A stretch of 64,000 bases of DNA from Maribacter algicola. Its GTDB lineage: Bacteria > Bacteroidota > Bacteroidia > Flavobacteriales > Flavobacteriaceae. A program made the position numbers and the translations under genes. Under the pieces are notes generated by a model. It did no database searches. It was not told the origin of the DNA and was given only the letters and a program-made list of their open reading frames with translations. Positions 52,549 through 62,189 of the stretch are shown one piece after another (the first letter of the stretch is position 1; each line of letters opens with the position of its first letter). Location: the NCBI RefSeq assembly GCF_003933245.1, contig NZ_QUSX01000002.1:186001-250000 (forward strand), given 5' to 3'.

Positions 52549-54573
52549 TTATTCCGTTTTGTATTTGTTGAACCATGCCAATACCGAGGCGATTTTAGCG
52601 ACCAAATTACTGGGTCGATTCGCGATGCCATGTCCTGCGCCGGGAATACGTACCATGGCGGTTTCCACGCCTTCCAGTTTTAGGGCGGTGTAGAATTGCT
52701 CGGATTCCGCAATAGGAGTCCTATAATCTTCCTCGCCCGTCAGCAGCATGGTGGGCGTGGTCACATTCGCGACGTAGTTCAGCGGCGAACGTCTAAAATA
52801 GTTCTCAGGGTCTTCCCAAGGTTTCTTCCCAAACCAGTATTTGGAGAAGAAAGCGGCCCCATCGGCATAGAGCACAAAGCTTGTCCAGTTGATAACGGGC
52901 TTGGCCACCACGGCGGCCTTAAAACGGTCCGTTTTGCCCACGATCCACGCCGTAAGCACTCCACCACCGCTACCTCCGGTAACAAATAGGTTATTGGTAT
53001 CCACATAGCCTTTTCCGATCACGGCATCCACGCCGCTCATGAGATCCTCATAATCATGGTTGGGATAATCGTGGTGGATGAGGTTGCCAAATTCGGCCCC
53101 GTAACTGGTACTCCCACGCGGATTTGAATACAACACCACGTAACCTGCTGCGGCATAGGCCTGAATCTCGGCACTGTATACGGAACCATAACTTTGGAAA
53201 GGTCCGCCGTGGATTTCCAGGATAAAGGGATATTTTTTGTTCGGGTCAAAATTAGGTGGGGTTACGATCCATCCTTGTATTTTTCGGTCGTCAAAAGAGG
53301 AATTCCACCAGATTTCCTCCACTTCGCCCACATTACGGAAAGAAAACAGGTCATCGTTTAAAAAGGTGAGTCGTTGGCTTCCTTTTTTATCGGCCACGGC
53401 CAGATCGGACGGATGTTGTGTACCACCCAAGGTATAGGCAAACTTGCCGTTGTTGGACACGGTAAAGTCGGCCTGATTGTAGGGCCTGCCCAGGGAAAGT
53501 CCGCCAAGTCCTTCGGCGATGGTCGTAACCTTTCCATACAAGGTGATGTGGCCTATTTTGGAATCTCCTTCGGAATCATACTGAAAATAGAGTCCTTTCC
53601 CGTCCGAAGCCCATTGTACATTGCCAATATCACGATCAAAATCCGCCGAAAGCAATTGGGAATTGCTACCATCGGCATTCATTACATACAATTGGGTCAA
53701 TTCATAGCCCTGAAAGGTATCATCATTCCCCGTATAGGCAATTTTTCTACCGTCGGGGGAAAGTGTGGGAGAACCATCGGGACCAAAGCGGTCCGTCAGT
53801 GCGGTTACGCTATTATCGTTAAGGTCTAATTTGTAGACTTCGCTGTTTGCGGGTTCAAAATCTGATTCAGGATGAAAATTGGCGGAGAAATACAGGCTTT
53901 TGCCATCGTTGGACCAAACAGGCGCACCGTGGTCAAATTCGGCTGTGGTCAGTTGCTTGGGCGTGCCTCCATTGACCGATAATATAAATAGTTGGTCATT
54001 CCCACTTTTGATATATCCCTGTCCATCACCACGGTAGTTGAGTTTGTCAATATAGGTAGGGGGGGTGTTCCATTTGGCACCTTCGGGCTTGGCGGGCATT
54101 TTGACAAGGGATTCGTCCGTTGCGGGCACGAACATATTGAAGGCCACATAACGGTCATCTTGCGACCAGCTTACGGCTCCGGGTGCCATAGGCGTATTGG
54201 TCAGTGGTGCGGTTTCTTTGGTGTCCAACCACATGAGGTAGAGTTTCATCTTGTCGTCCGCCATATTGGATTTAAAGATGATTTTTTTACCGTCGTGCGA
54301 CCATCTAGGATAGTAATCGTTCTGGTTCCCGGTTGTTAACGGTCGGTTTTGGCTGCCGTCAAAATTTACGATCCAGAGATTGGATAGGTTTTTGTCCGTC
54401 ATAATGTCCTTAAAGTTCCGCACATAGATGATTTTGGAGCCATCCGGCGATATCTGGGGATCTGATACAAACTCGTAATTAAAGATATCCGTAAGTTCGA
54501 GGTTGGTTTTGGTCTGTGCCGATACGGTCGTTACACAGAGGAGAAAGGCGATGATGCCGATACAATTCTTCAT
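52549..54573 (-). CDS. Prolyl oligopeptidase family (S9) peptidase, exported
   Basis: A 674-residue S9 peptidase with a signal peptide (IAFLLCVTTVSAQ). N-terminal half: a beta-propeller of repeated blades (PQISPDGSKIIYVR, PRWSHDGKKIIFKS, PVWSNDGKSLYFSA, PTLSPDGRKIAYTG). C-terminal half: alpha/beta hydrolase with the nucleophile in VTGGSGGGVLTAW, Asp in LTGEEDYRTPI and His in GAGHGIANR. It degrades peptides in the periplasm (dipeptidyl or acylaminoacyl peptidase type). Confidence 0.93.
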   Translation of the reverse strand: MKNCIGIIAFLLCVTTVSAQTKTNLELTDIFNYEFVSDPQISPDGSKIIYVRNFKDIMTDKNLSNLWIVNFDGSQNRPLTTGNQNDYYPRWSHDGKKIIFKSNMADDKMKLYLMWLDTKETAPLTNTPMAPGAVSWSQDDRYVAFNMFVPATDESLVKMPAKPEGAKWNTPPTYIDKLNYRGDGQGYIKSGNDQLFILSVNGGTPKQLTTAEFDHGAPVWSNDGKSLYFSANFHPESDFEPANSEVYKLDLNDNSVTALTDRFGPDGSPTLSPDGRKIAYTGNDDTFQGYELTQLYVMNADGSNSQLLSADFDRDIGNVQWASDGKGLYFQYDSEGDSKIGHITLYGKVTTIAEGLGGLSLGRPYNQADFTVSNNGKFAYTLGGTQHPSDLAVADKKGSQRLTFLNDDLFSFRNVGEVEEIWWNSSFDDRKIQGWIVTPPNFDPNKKYPFILEIHGGPFQSYGSVYSAEIQAYAAAGYVVLYSNPRGSTSYGAEFGNLIHHDYPNHDYEDLMSGVDAVIGKGYVDTNNLFVTGGSGGGVLTAWIVGKTDRFKAAVVAKPVINWTSFVLYADGAAFFSKYWFGKKPWEDPENYFRRSPLNYVANVTTPTMLLTGEEDYRTPIAESEQFYTALKLEGVETAMVRIPGAGHGIANRPSNLVAKIASVLAWFNKYKTE

Positions 54574-54625
54574 AGGGTGGTGCTTGTTTAGTTTGAGCCA
54601 TGAATTTACGGATTTTGTCTTTAAG

Positions 54626-54660
54626 AGTTATTAGCTCTAAGTTAATAGTTATAAGTTGCA
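54626..54660 (+). repeat. Degenerate heptamer-phased sequence before the VOC gene
   Basis: Five contiguous 7-mers: AGTTATT, AGCTCTA, AGTTAAT, AGTTATA, AGTTGCA, phased at exactly seven bases, in the divergent region between the S9 peptidase and the VOC gene. It resembles degraded copies of the array at 32161. Confidence 0.55.
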
Positions 54661-54744
54661 AGAAATTATAACGGTGAATGAATCACGAACCCACCAACCG
54701 CTAGTTCATTAATTACTAACTACTATTTTACTTACCTTAAGGCT

Positions 54745-55134
54745 ATGAAAGAGAAAATACATTTACATCAAATACATCCGGTGCTTCCCGTATGGGACGT
54801 TTTGGATGCGTTGGACTTTTATGTAAACCGATTGGGATTCCGGATCGCCTTTGCGGACGATTCCAAAAATCCCAAGTATGCAGGCATCATTCGGGACGAT
54901 GTGGAGATACACTTGCAGTGGCACGATAAAAAAGATTGGGATTTTGATATCGACCGGCCCATGTTGCGGATTGTCACCCAAAATATTGAAGGACTGTACG
55001 ATGAATATGCCGAAAAGGATGTGTTCCACTCCCATACTTTGTTACGGGAAACGGCTTGGGGAACGAAGGAATTCGCATTCTACGATCCATTTAAAAATGG
55101 CCTGACTTTTTATCGGGATACGCCGAGTATGTAG
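54745..55134 (+). CDS. VOC (glyoxalase/bleomycin resistance) family protein
   Basis: A 129-residue VOC-fold protein: LPVWDVLDALDFYVNRLGFRIAFADDS, GIIRDDVEIHLQWHDKKDWDFD and the C-terminal TKEFAFYDPFKNGLTFYRD, which resembles bleomycin-binding and related proteins. Binding of bleomycin itself is not shown; a role in detoxification or as a metal-dependent dioxygenase-like protein is equally possible. Confidence 0.85.
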   Translation: MKEKIHLHQIHPVLPVWDVLDALDFYVNRLGFRIAFADDSKNPKYAGIIRDDVEIHLQWHDKKDWDFDIDRPMLRIVTQNIEGLYDEYAEKDVFHSHTLLRETAWGTKEFAFYDPFKNGLTFYRDTPSM

Positions 55135-55332
55135 CAATTTAATTAGAGGTTGGTCATTTAGTTGATAATTTGTCCATTCAAGTATTTTTTCTGGGCTTCG
55201 ACAACGCTCAGCATTACAGAAAAAACTCGAACTTACGGTTTTGTGAGTGATTGATATTAAGTTGAACAAAGAGTTGAATTTTATTACATAACTGATTGAT
55301 AATAAGTATTTAAATTAAATAAAAATATTAGA

Positions 55333-56322
55333 ATGAAAGTATTATTTATTGGGGGAACGGGAAATATCAGTACCCCTTCCAGTCGTTTGGCCGTTTCAAA
55401 GGGAATGGAGTTGTACCTACTGAACAGAGGCAAGTCCAAAGTAGACATAGCAGGTGCCCATTCCATCATTGGCGACATCAACAAACCTGCATCGTTGTCT
55501 GAATTAAAAAAGCACGAATGGGACGTGGTAGTGAACTGGATCGCCTTTACCCCGGCGGATATTGCCCGTGATCTGGACCTGTTCTCAGGAAAAACGAAAC
55601 AGTATATCTTTATCAGTTCGGCCTCATGCTATCAGACCCCATTGACCTATCCGGTCATTACGGAATCCACTCCGCTAAGTAATAACCTGTGGGACTATTC
55701 CAATAATAAAATAAGATGTGAGGAACTGTTGACCAAGGCCTACCAAGAGCAGGGCTTTCCCATGACCATCGTAAGGCCCTCGCATACCTACAACACCATG
55801 ACGCCCTTGGCCATAGGTGGGTTCGACAAGTACAATACGATAGACCGTATTCTTAAGGGAAAGGAAATCATTGTACACGGCGATGGAACTTCCTTATGGA
55901 CAGTTACCCATGCGGACGATTTTGCCAAGGGATTTGTTGGGCTTTTGGGACTCAGCACGGCCGTTGGTCACGCCTTTCATATTACTTCGGATGAGGTCCT
56001 CAGTTGGAACATGATCTATAAAATAACCGCAGAGGCACTGGGCAAAGAGGCGAATATCGTTCATATTGCTTCCGATTTTATTTGCCAGATAGAACCTTCC
56101 TTTACCGGGAGTTTATTAGCAGACAAGAGTGAAAGTGTACTTTTCGACAATACCAAGATTAAGACTTTTGTGCCAGGCTTCAAGGCGACTATTCCCTATT
56201 CCGAAGGAATCAAGCGTACCTTAAAATGGCTACAGGAAAAGCCGGAACGGCAATGGATAGACCCGGACACTGAGGCGAAAATCGAAAATGTACTAAGGGC
56301 CTATAAATCCATTGGAGGCTAA
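55333..56322 (+). CDS. SDR/NAD-dependent epimerase family protein
   Basis: A 329-residue extended short-chain dehydrogenase. NAD(P)-binding motif GGTGNIS near residue 7-13, active-site Tyr and Lys in WDYSNNKIRCEE (YxxxK). It resembles the isoflavone-reductase-like and UDP-sugar epimerase group. Substrate unknown. It converges with the YfcC gene, with about 17 bases between the stops. Confidence 0.87.
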   Translation: MKVLFIGGTGNISTPSSRLAVSKGMELYLLNRGKSKVDIAGAHSIIGDINKPASLSELKKHEWDVVVNWIAFTPADIARDLDLFSGKTKQYIFISSASCYQTPLTYPVITESTPLSNNLWDYSNNKIRCEELLTKAYQEQGFPMTIVRPSHTYNTMTPLAIGGFDKYNTIDRILKGKEIIVHGDGTSLWTVTHADDFAKGFVGLLGLSTAVGHAFHITSDEVLSWNMIYKITAEALGKEANIVHIASDFICQIEPSFTGSLLADKSESVLFDNTKIKTFVPGFKATIPYSEGIKRTLKWLQEKPERQWIDPDTEAKIENVLRAYKSIGG

Positions 56323-56339
56323 AGAAAATGTCAGCACCT

Positions 56340-57674
56340 TTAGTTATACCCAATGTGGACAGCCGTTAAAATACTGATGGCTCCTATAAGTAACATGATT
56401 ACCGTAGGTTTCCAGGCAAATCGGAACCATTTGTTATACGGAATTCCGCAAATGGCCAAAATAGCCATCAATGCCCCGTTTGTGGGAACTATCATGTCGC
56501 CCATAATGGCGCCATATTGGTAGGCCAGTACACATGTCTGTCTCGAAATCCCGATCAAATCCGAAAGCGGAACCAAAATGGGCATGGTCAAAATGGCCTG
56601 CCCGGAATAACTGGGGATGGGAAAATGTAAAATGGAATGGGCGACCATCATCAACACTCCGGAGACAGAGGCCGATAGGTATTGTAGGGGACCAAATAGT
56701 CCATATACAATGGAATCGATAATCATACCTTCTTTAAGGACCATGGAAATACTGTTTGCCAAGCCGATGATCATGGCCGCAAAGATCATTTCCTTAAATC
56801 CGTTGACATAGGCTTCTCCTGTACCGTTCACACCCAATTTTCCCAGAAGACCGGAGACCACGCCCAAGGTAAAAAAGGAGGCGGACATTTCCATAAAGCC
56901 CCAATCCAGCTGTAGAAGCCCATACATGACGATGATAAACGTTAAACCTAATAGGGTGAGAATGATCTTGGAATTAAGGGACATTTTTTCGTGGGGAGTG
57001 GATACTTCAACTTTTTCCATCCTGTTTTTGGTATTATAGCGGATCAGGTAGATGACCCAAACTAAAAAGGCAATCCCGAGAACTACCAGTCGGTAACCGC
57101 TTCCCGAAAGTAAAGGGACACCTGCTTCCTGTTGAGCTATAATAACACCAAACGGGTTTGAGGGACTAAATGAACTGCCCAACACCGTGGATCCGTAGCT
57201 CATATATATGGTTGTATAGGTGTTGAAGCCCAAACTTTTTCCAAAAATGAGCAATACGGGCATCATGGCAATCACTTCCTCTTGCATGCCAATACTGACC
57301 CCTGCTGCCGTAAACAGTAAGGAGACGATGAATAATGATAAACCTTCCCTTCCCTTCAATACCTTGACCAGTCTATTCAGCCCTTGGGACAGGGCCCCCG
57401 TTTTTTCGATAACATAGAAACATCCGCCCAATAATAAGATCAATACAATGACATCGGCTCTGTCTGCAATACCCCTGGGGATGGTCAACATCACCTCAAA
57501 AGCCGATAAATGCTTGCCTTGCGCTTCTTCATAAGAATCACTGACCACCCTGGTAATTCCGGAAGCTTCATCCGTAATACGTTCATAGCTGCCCTGGGGC
57601 ACCACGAAGGTAAGTACCCAGGCGAACAGTATCGCGCCGATAATAATGACAAAGGCATTGGGAAAACTTTTCAT
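56340..57674 (-). CDS. YfcC family C4-dicarboxylate-type transporter
   Basis: A 444-residue membrane protein with about 12 hydrophobic segments of the YfcC/DcuC family (LIMGGxx-like SVLGSSFSPSNPFGVIIAQQEAG, MVAHSILHFPIPSYSGQAILTMPILVPLSD, VLAYQYGAIMGDMIVPTNGALMAIL). Such proteins import or exchange anions, amino acids or peptides. It lies 36 bases behind the DUF6090 array and may be its last gene. Confidence 0.88.
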   Translation of the reverse strand: MKSFPNAFVIIIGAILFAWVLTFVVPQGSYERITDEASGITRVVSDSYEEAQGKHLSAFEVMLTIPRGIADRADVIVLILLLGGCFYVIEKTGALSQGLNRLVKVLKGREGLSLFIVSLLFTAAGVSIGMQEEVIAMMPVLLIFGKSLGFNTYTTIYMSYGSTVLGSSFSPSNPFGVIIAQQEAGVPLLSGSGYRLVVLGIAFLVWVIYLIRYNTKNRMEKVEVSTPHEKMSLNSKIILTLLGLTFIIVMYGLLQLDWGFMEMSASFFTLGVVSGLLGKLGVNGTGEAYVNGFKEMIFAAMIIGLANSISMVLKEGMIIDSIVYGLFGPLQYLSASVSGVLMMVAHSILHFPIPSYSGQAILTMPILVPLSDLIGISRQTCVLAYQYGAIMGDMIVPTNGALMAILAICGIPYNKWFRFAWKPTVIMLLIGAISILTAVHIGYN

Positions 57675-57710
57675 GGGTTTAGTGGTTTATTTTTTTCGGC
57701 GCCGTATGCT

Positions 57711-58448
57711 TTATTCTACGGTGGTTTCGTTCAAAATTTTCTGTATTAATATTTTGGCTTGCGAATAGGCAATTTCAGACTCTTTAAGGACATAGAGTTT
57801 GTCATCGATATAGTTTTCAAATTGAATATTTTGGAGCAACAGTGCATTGTCCATTTGAAGCTGGGAGGGTTCGTATGGAAAGGCATCGGATTGTGTATCG
57901 ATGTTTCTAAGCGAACCATGTTCCCGAATATATTCGATCAAATTGATATTCGTTTTTTCGGTTTGATCCATCGTTTCCTGTAATTCCTTAAAAAATCGGG
58001 ACCAATTGAACAATAGAATTTTAAGTTCCGTATTGTTCAATTTTGAGAGTCCGCCAGAGTTTTGCAGGTCGTTCAAAACAAATTCACTGGGCTTCCAGGA
58101 AGGACTTTCTATGACATGGTGCAAAAGGCTGTCTATTTGGTCGGTTTCTTTAAAACCCTCTTCCTTGAACTTTCCAAAAATGGTTTCCGTAGCCAAAATG
58201 GTGCGTTTCAAAATGGTGTTTATGGAATCCAAGTCCCTCAAATTTTCCTGGAATTCAGTATTTAGATTTTGCACGGTGATTTTTTCCCGATTATTCTCCA
58301 AACGTTCCTCATTCCAGTTATTTATTTGGAGAGCAATCAAAATACCGATGACTACGAGTATAATCTCGCCAATAGCATACTTCAAGTATTTACTGGTTTT
58401 GCCCTCTTCTAAAAGGTTTTGACGAATTTTACGGAAGAATTTAATCAT
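57711..58448 (-). CDS. DUF6090 family protein, array member E
   Basis: A 245-residue DUF6090 protein: N-terminal MIKFFRKIRQNLLEEGKTSKYLKYAIGEIILVVIGILIALQINNWNEE, with the first 20-25 residues basic and one transmembrane helix at about 26-45; the rest is helical, Glu/Asn-rich, and diverged. The first 83 bases are identical to those of member D (58487-59233), although the remainder differs, so a recent copy event or gene conversion affected only the 5' end. Function unknown; predicted to be a membrane-anchored cytoplasmic or periplasmic domain. Confidence 0.85.
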   Translation of the reverse strand: MIKFFRKIRQNLLEEGKTSKYLKYAIGEIILVVIGILIALQINNWNEERLENNREKITVQNLNTEFQENLRDLDSINTILKRTILATETIFGKFKEEGFKETDQIDSLLHHVIESPSWKPSEFVLNDLQNSGGLSKLNNTELKILLFNWSRFFKELQETMDQTEKTNINLIEYIREHGSLRNIDTQSDAFPYEPSQLQMDNALLLQNIQFENYIDDKLYVLKESEIAYSQAKILIQKILNETTVE

Positions 58449-58486
58449 TGGTAAAAAATTTTATAGATGGTGTTTTGCAAATCATA

Positions 58487-59233
58487 TTAATTGGAATTTT
58501 TGTTTTTTAAGTATTCCTCTATTTTATGGTATAAAAGGGAAGACTCTTTTTTTAATCTCTCTAGCCGGCTCAATGTTGAATAAACGTAGGTTAATTCTCT
58601 ATTGGTGAGTTCATAAAATTCATCTTTTCGCATCTTTTTCAAGAGAATAGGAATTTCATCACTATTGATATTGTCACGAGATTTTGGATTGTACACCTTA
58701 TAAGAATTTATAAAATGCGGGTAACCACTTTGTAAATTTGATGCATAACTGGATAAAAAATCTATATTGAGATAGTAATCCACTATTTGTTCACGGATGT
58801 CTTGATTAGTGATCAGACTAATATTTCCAGTGCTTACCAACTCCTTGTACGTTCTGGAGTTTGGGGTTATTGTACCAATACCATAAATACCACCATATGA
58901 AATATCGTTTATGAATGATATAGTATCAAGGGGTACTATGCCATCTAAATAATAGTTTTTCGCTTTCGTTAGTCCTTCTATTTTTTTTCCAACGTTTGTA
59001 AACCAACTTCTTTCGAAATATAGGGAGTCCGATTTTACGTCTTCTTTTAGATTCTTAAGATAGCTGATTTCTAAATTTTTGCTTTTTCGTTCCTCGTTCC
59101 AATTATTAATCTGCAACGCAATAAGGATACCTATGACTACAAGGACAATTTCGCCAATAGCATACTTCAAGTATTTACTGGTTTTGCCCTCTTCTAAAAG
59201 GTTTTGACGAATTTTACGGAAGAATTTAATCAT
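58487..59233 (-). CDS. DUF6090 family protein, array member D
   Basis: A 248-residue paralogue with the same N-terminal anchor (EEGKTSKYLKYAIGEIVLVVIGILIALQINN) and a C-terminal domain of about 195 residues that I cannot align to the other members over more than short segments. Its first 83 bases are identical to member E. It lies 38 bases upstream of E and its start overlaps the end of member C by eight bases. Confidence 0.85.
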   Translation of the reverse strand: MIKFFRKIRQNLLEEGKTSKYLKYAIGEIVLVVIGILIALQINNWNEERKSKNLEISYLKNLKEDVKSDSLYFERSWFTNVGKKIEGLTKAKNYYLDGIVPLDTISFINDISYGGIYGIGTITPNSRTYKELVSTGNISLITNQDIREQIVDYYLNIDFLSSYASNLQSGYPHFINSYKVYNPKSRDNINSDEIPILLKKMRKDEFYELTNRELTYVYSTLSRLERLKKESSLLYHKIEEYLKNKNSN

Positions 59234-60029
59234 TGTTTATGCCTTCTAATAACATATTTAGATTCTCAAGTTGTACCATGGTAGACATTAAATCATTTTT
59301 TTTACCTTCCTCATTGCCAATTAAATAGCGCAAATCATTTTTTAGACTTTCATCTTTAAGCAATACTTCAACAATCGATTTGGCGTAATTATGGTCCAGT
59401 TGTATATTACATTCCTCTGGTAGCTTGGGGAAGTAACTATTTCCGGTTTTTACATAAGTATCTCCACAGGCTGATCTAATCTTTGCCTGAACGTCATCAG
59501 GCATTTTTCCTCTTAGATTCTTTCTATAGGTGTTTTCAAGTATAGCAACACCAGATTCTGACCACTCAATATCATAATATCTAATTAATGCGGTCTTTAT
59601 ACTATCGTTTTGGATGAGGTTGATTTGACCTGAAGCAATTAACTCCTGATAGGTTGATGACGCAGAATAAGGGTCTAGAAGCTGGCTAGCCTGATACATA
59701 TCTACAAGATTGGCAACAGGATCAGGATTAGCATAGGAAGAATTTTCAAAAACGGCGACAGCAGATTTGGCATGTTCACTAACCTGTTTGGAATAGTTTA
59801 AAGTGGCTTCAATAATTAATTTTTCTTCCCCAACATCATCTAAAAGACGCTCATAGTATTGAAATTCTAAATCCTTGTTGAGACGATCTTGGTTCCAATT
59901 ATTGATCTGCAGGGCAATCAAAATACCGATGACCACCAATACAATCTCGCCAACGGCATAAAGCAGGTATTTTGAAAACCTGTTTTCCTGAAGTAGCTTT
60001 TGTCGGATTTTTCTAAAGAATTTTATCAT
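59226..60029 (-). CDS. DUF6090 family protein, array member C
   Basis: A 267-residue paralogue of the second N-terminal type (LLQENRFSKYLLYAVGEIVLVVIGILIALQINNWNQD). Its C-terminal domain contains two cysteines (ACGDTYVK and PEECNIQ). It overlaps members B and D by four and eight bases, so translation is coupled. Confidence 0.85.
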   Translation of the reverse strand: MIKFFRKIRQKLLQENRFSKYLLYAVGEIVLVVIGILIALQINNWNQDRLNKDLEFQYYERLLDDVGEEKLIIEATLNYSKQVSEHAKSAVAVFENSSYANPDPVANLVDMYQASQLLDPYSASSTYQELIASGQINLIQNDSIKTALIRYYDIEWSESGVAILENTYRKNLRGKMPDDVQAKIRSACGDTYVKTGNSYFPKLPEECNIQLDHNYAKSIVEVLLKDESLKNDLRYLIGNEEGKKNDLMSTMVQLENLNMLLEGINND

Positions 60030-60775
60030 TTTATTGCAGGTTTGGTTTCCTGAAGAATTTCTTCAATCAACATTTCCGTTTCATCCAACCTATCCATTAT
60101 ATTTTGATGCAGCCATAAGGAATTATCCAACAAATTTTCAAATTCCACTTTCTGAAACAAGGGATAGTAGACCGGTTTCACCTTGGATTTCCCAGACCAT
60201 GGATAATGGGCGTTACTGTCCATTTCCCTAAATGAAATATAAGGTAACAAAAAGGGCAAAAGATGTTCATTGTTCCAGGCGTCCAATTTGTCAAAACGTG
60301 TTTGCCTAATTTCAGATAGTGAATTCCAGTGGTATAAAAGTGAGGTGATGGAATCGTTTTCAAAAAGGTTAAGACGTCCGTTTTGCACGATATTGTTTAC
60401 CGAATTGTTGGCAAATGCCAGTTCGTTAGAGGGAAAGGATTCAAAAAATAGGCTGTCTAAATTATGATTTGCGAGCTCTTCTTTTGTGGCACCGATCAAA
60501 CCAATCAATTTACTGGAAGATTTTATGGCCCTTTGTTCTTCAAGCCTAAAATTCTCTACCAGTTTTTTATTGGTTTTGAACTCTACATGTAGTTTAGAAA
60601 GTAAAGCTTTTTTTTCGATATTGTTGATTCGGTCCTGGTTCCAATTATTGATCTGTAAGGCAATCAAAATACCGATGACCACTAGTACAATCTCGCCAAC
60701 GGCATAGAGTAGGTATTTGGAAAACCTGTTTTCTTTTACCAGTTGTTGACGAATTTTACGGAAGAATTTAATCAT
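60026..60775 (-). CDS. DUF6090 family protein, array member B
   Basis: A 249-residue paralogue with the second N-terminal type (QLVKENRFSKYLLYAVGEIVLVVIGILIALQINNWN). It overlaps member C and member A by four bases each (ATGA). Hydrophilic, helical C-terminal domain with no recognised motif. Confidence 0.85.
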   Translation of the reverse strand: MIKFFRKIRQQLVKENRFSKYLLYAVGEIVLVVIGILIALQINNWNQDRINNIEKKALLSKLHVEFKTNKKLVENFRLEEQRAIKSSSKLIGLIGATKEELANHNLDSLFFESFPSNELAFANNSVNNIVQNGRLNLFENDSITSLLYHWNSLSEIRQTRFDKLDAWNNEHLLPFLLPYISFREMDSNAHYPWSGKSKVKPVYYPLFQKVEFENLLDNSLWLHQNIMDRLDETEMLIEEILQETKPAIK

Positions 60776-61485
60776 ATATCCTTGCTTTTGATATAATTCC
60801 TAATTTCCGAAATCTTATCCATGGCTTCTTGAATTCTTCGAACACTACCTTCCCGATTATCCTGATACAGTTTAATCAAGGTTACGGAAGATGGTTTTGT
60901 ATAGAAGTCTTTGGCGTCAATGGGTTGGCAGGATATGCGCCATTGAAAATCCTTGAAATCCGATTTTATTACTGGAATCCAATCAATATTGAAGGAACTT
61001 TCAACATCATTTAGTGATTGGTCTACATTGTACAGGCTCTCATCATAATAGGATATTAGTTCTTGCTGGATGTTATTATCTGAAATGATTTCAATACCCT
61101 TGGCCTTTAAAACTTCAAAAGCGCTTGATTTTGATTTAAACCTTTCGAAACAGACGATTTTTCCAAGCCAATTACTTAAGCTATCGTTATAATTTCCGGC
61201 AGAGACTTGTACAAGTAGCCGGTCTGTAGTCGTAATGGCCTCTTGCGCTTTTTGTAGCTCAATGGATAATGCCAGCGAATCACTTTGTAGGTTCTTATCT
61301 ATTAAAAACAGTATCTCCTCTTCGTTCTGTTTTCTTTTTTGTTGGTCGTTCCAATTATCCAGTTGCAACGCTATTAAAATACCGATAACCACTAGTAAGA
61401 TTTCCCCAATCGCATAGAGCAGGTATTTGGAAAACCTGTTTTCTTTAAGTAGCTGCTGACGGAATTTTCTAAAGAATTTGATCAT
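60772..61485 (-). CDS. DUF6090 family protein, array member A (first in transcription)
   Basis: A 237-residue paralogue, N-terminus LLKENRFSKYLLYAIGEILLVVIGILIALQLDNWNDQ. The first gene of the array in transcription, followed by B after a four-base overlap. Upstream are about 700 bases without gene. C-terminal domain differs from the other members. Confidence 0.85.
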   Translation of the reverse strand: MIKFFRKFRQQLLKENRFSKYLLYAIGEILLVVIGILIALQLDNWNDQQKRKQNEEEILFLIDKNLQSDSLALSIELQKAQEAITTTDRLLVQVSAGNYNDSLSNWLGKIVCFERFKSKSSAFEVLKAKGIEIISDNNIQQELISYYDESLYNVDQSLNDVESSFNIDWIPVIKSDFKDFQWRISCQPIDAKDFYTKPSSVTLIKLYQDNREGSVRRIQEAMDKISEIRNYIKSKDI

Positions 61486-62189
61486 TTGTCAAGTTTGGTG
61501 CTTTAATATTTTCGTATTTGGCATTAGATTAAGGCAACGGATATACCTAATAAAAATGTAAAAACAAAAAGTTTGGTTTTCAGTACTACGTGAAAATTTT
61601 GGAAAACTGAGATTCCAGAAAATAAGGGATATACTAACAAAAAATCTTGATGGGTATTCACGCGAGGTGTCAATAAACATTAGGAATTTGATTGGTTTCA
61701 TCAATTTAACAGGTCTTTGTCTGTACTGGTAACTCTTAAAGATATTGAAATAAGTTGATTTAGAATACCAACAGGTTCAAAGGGAAATCTGAAATTAATT
61801 TCGGGTTATGCCTTAGTAGTTTTAAAAAAGAAACAGGCAGATGAAGTTTGGCGGCAACTATAGTTTAATTGATAAAATATAAACACAGGTCATACGGTTC
61901 AACCATGAATTGCCAAAGGTAAATTCTCTTTCTACATTTTCACCTACCCGTTCCTAACTCATTTTGTTCTTGGGTTTCTACCAGCCTTCGGTATGCAAAT
62001 ACCGAGTTTAATATACTTCTGTTGGACTGTAATGCGTTTTAGTTGAATATCAAAAAAAATACTTGAATTAAACGGTGTTACTTATATTATAAGCGGGCCT
62101 ATGTCTAATACAACGTACATTTTATGAAAGCCCGGTAAAACATTTGGAATGTTTTACCGAGTATTTCAATACCTGTCAATTAATCAATA
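61486..62189. other. Gene-free region between DUF6090 array and the toxin-like gene
   Basis: About 700 bases, no supported gene. Contents: the sequence CCTAACTCATTTTGTTCT at about 61954 that resembles the dispersed element near 49480; a small hairpin CGGTAT-GCAA-ATACCG (61989-62004); and a perfect hairpin at 62133-62159. The promoter of the DUF6090 operon should be at the left end, but no exact box is evident. Confidence 0.6.
62133..62159 (-). terminator. Perfect hairpin downstream of the toxin-like gene
   Basis: 12-bp stem CGGTAAAACATT (62133-62144) / AATGTTTTACCG (62148-62159), loop TGG, 30 bases after the stop of the minus-strand gene. A T run does not follow, so it is a probable mRNA end or stabilising hairpin rather than a canonical terminator. 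Confidence 0.5.

Noticed and set aside
61489..61704. 71-residue minus-strand ORF between the DUF6090 array and the toxin-like gene
   Set aside because: No signal, no recognised motif and low-complexity hydrophobic/basic composition in AT-rich DNA; not supported.
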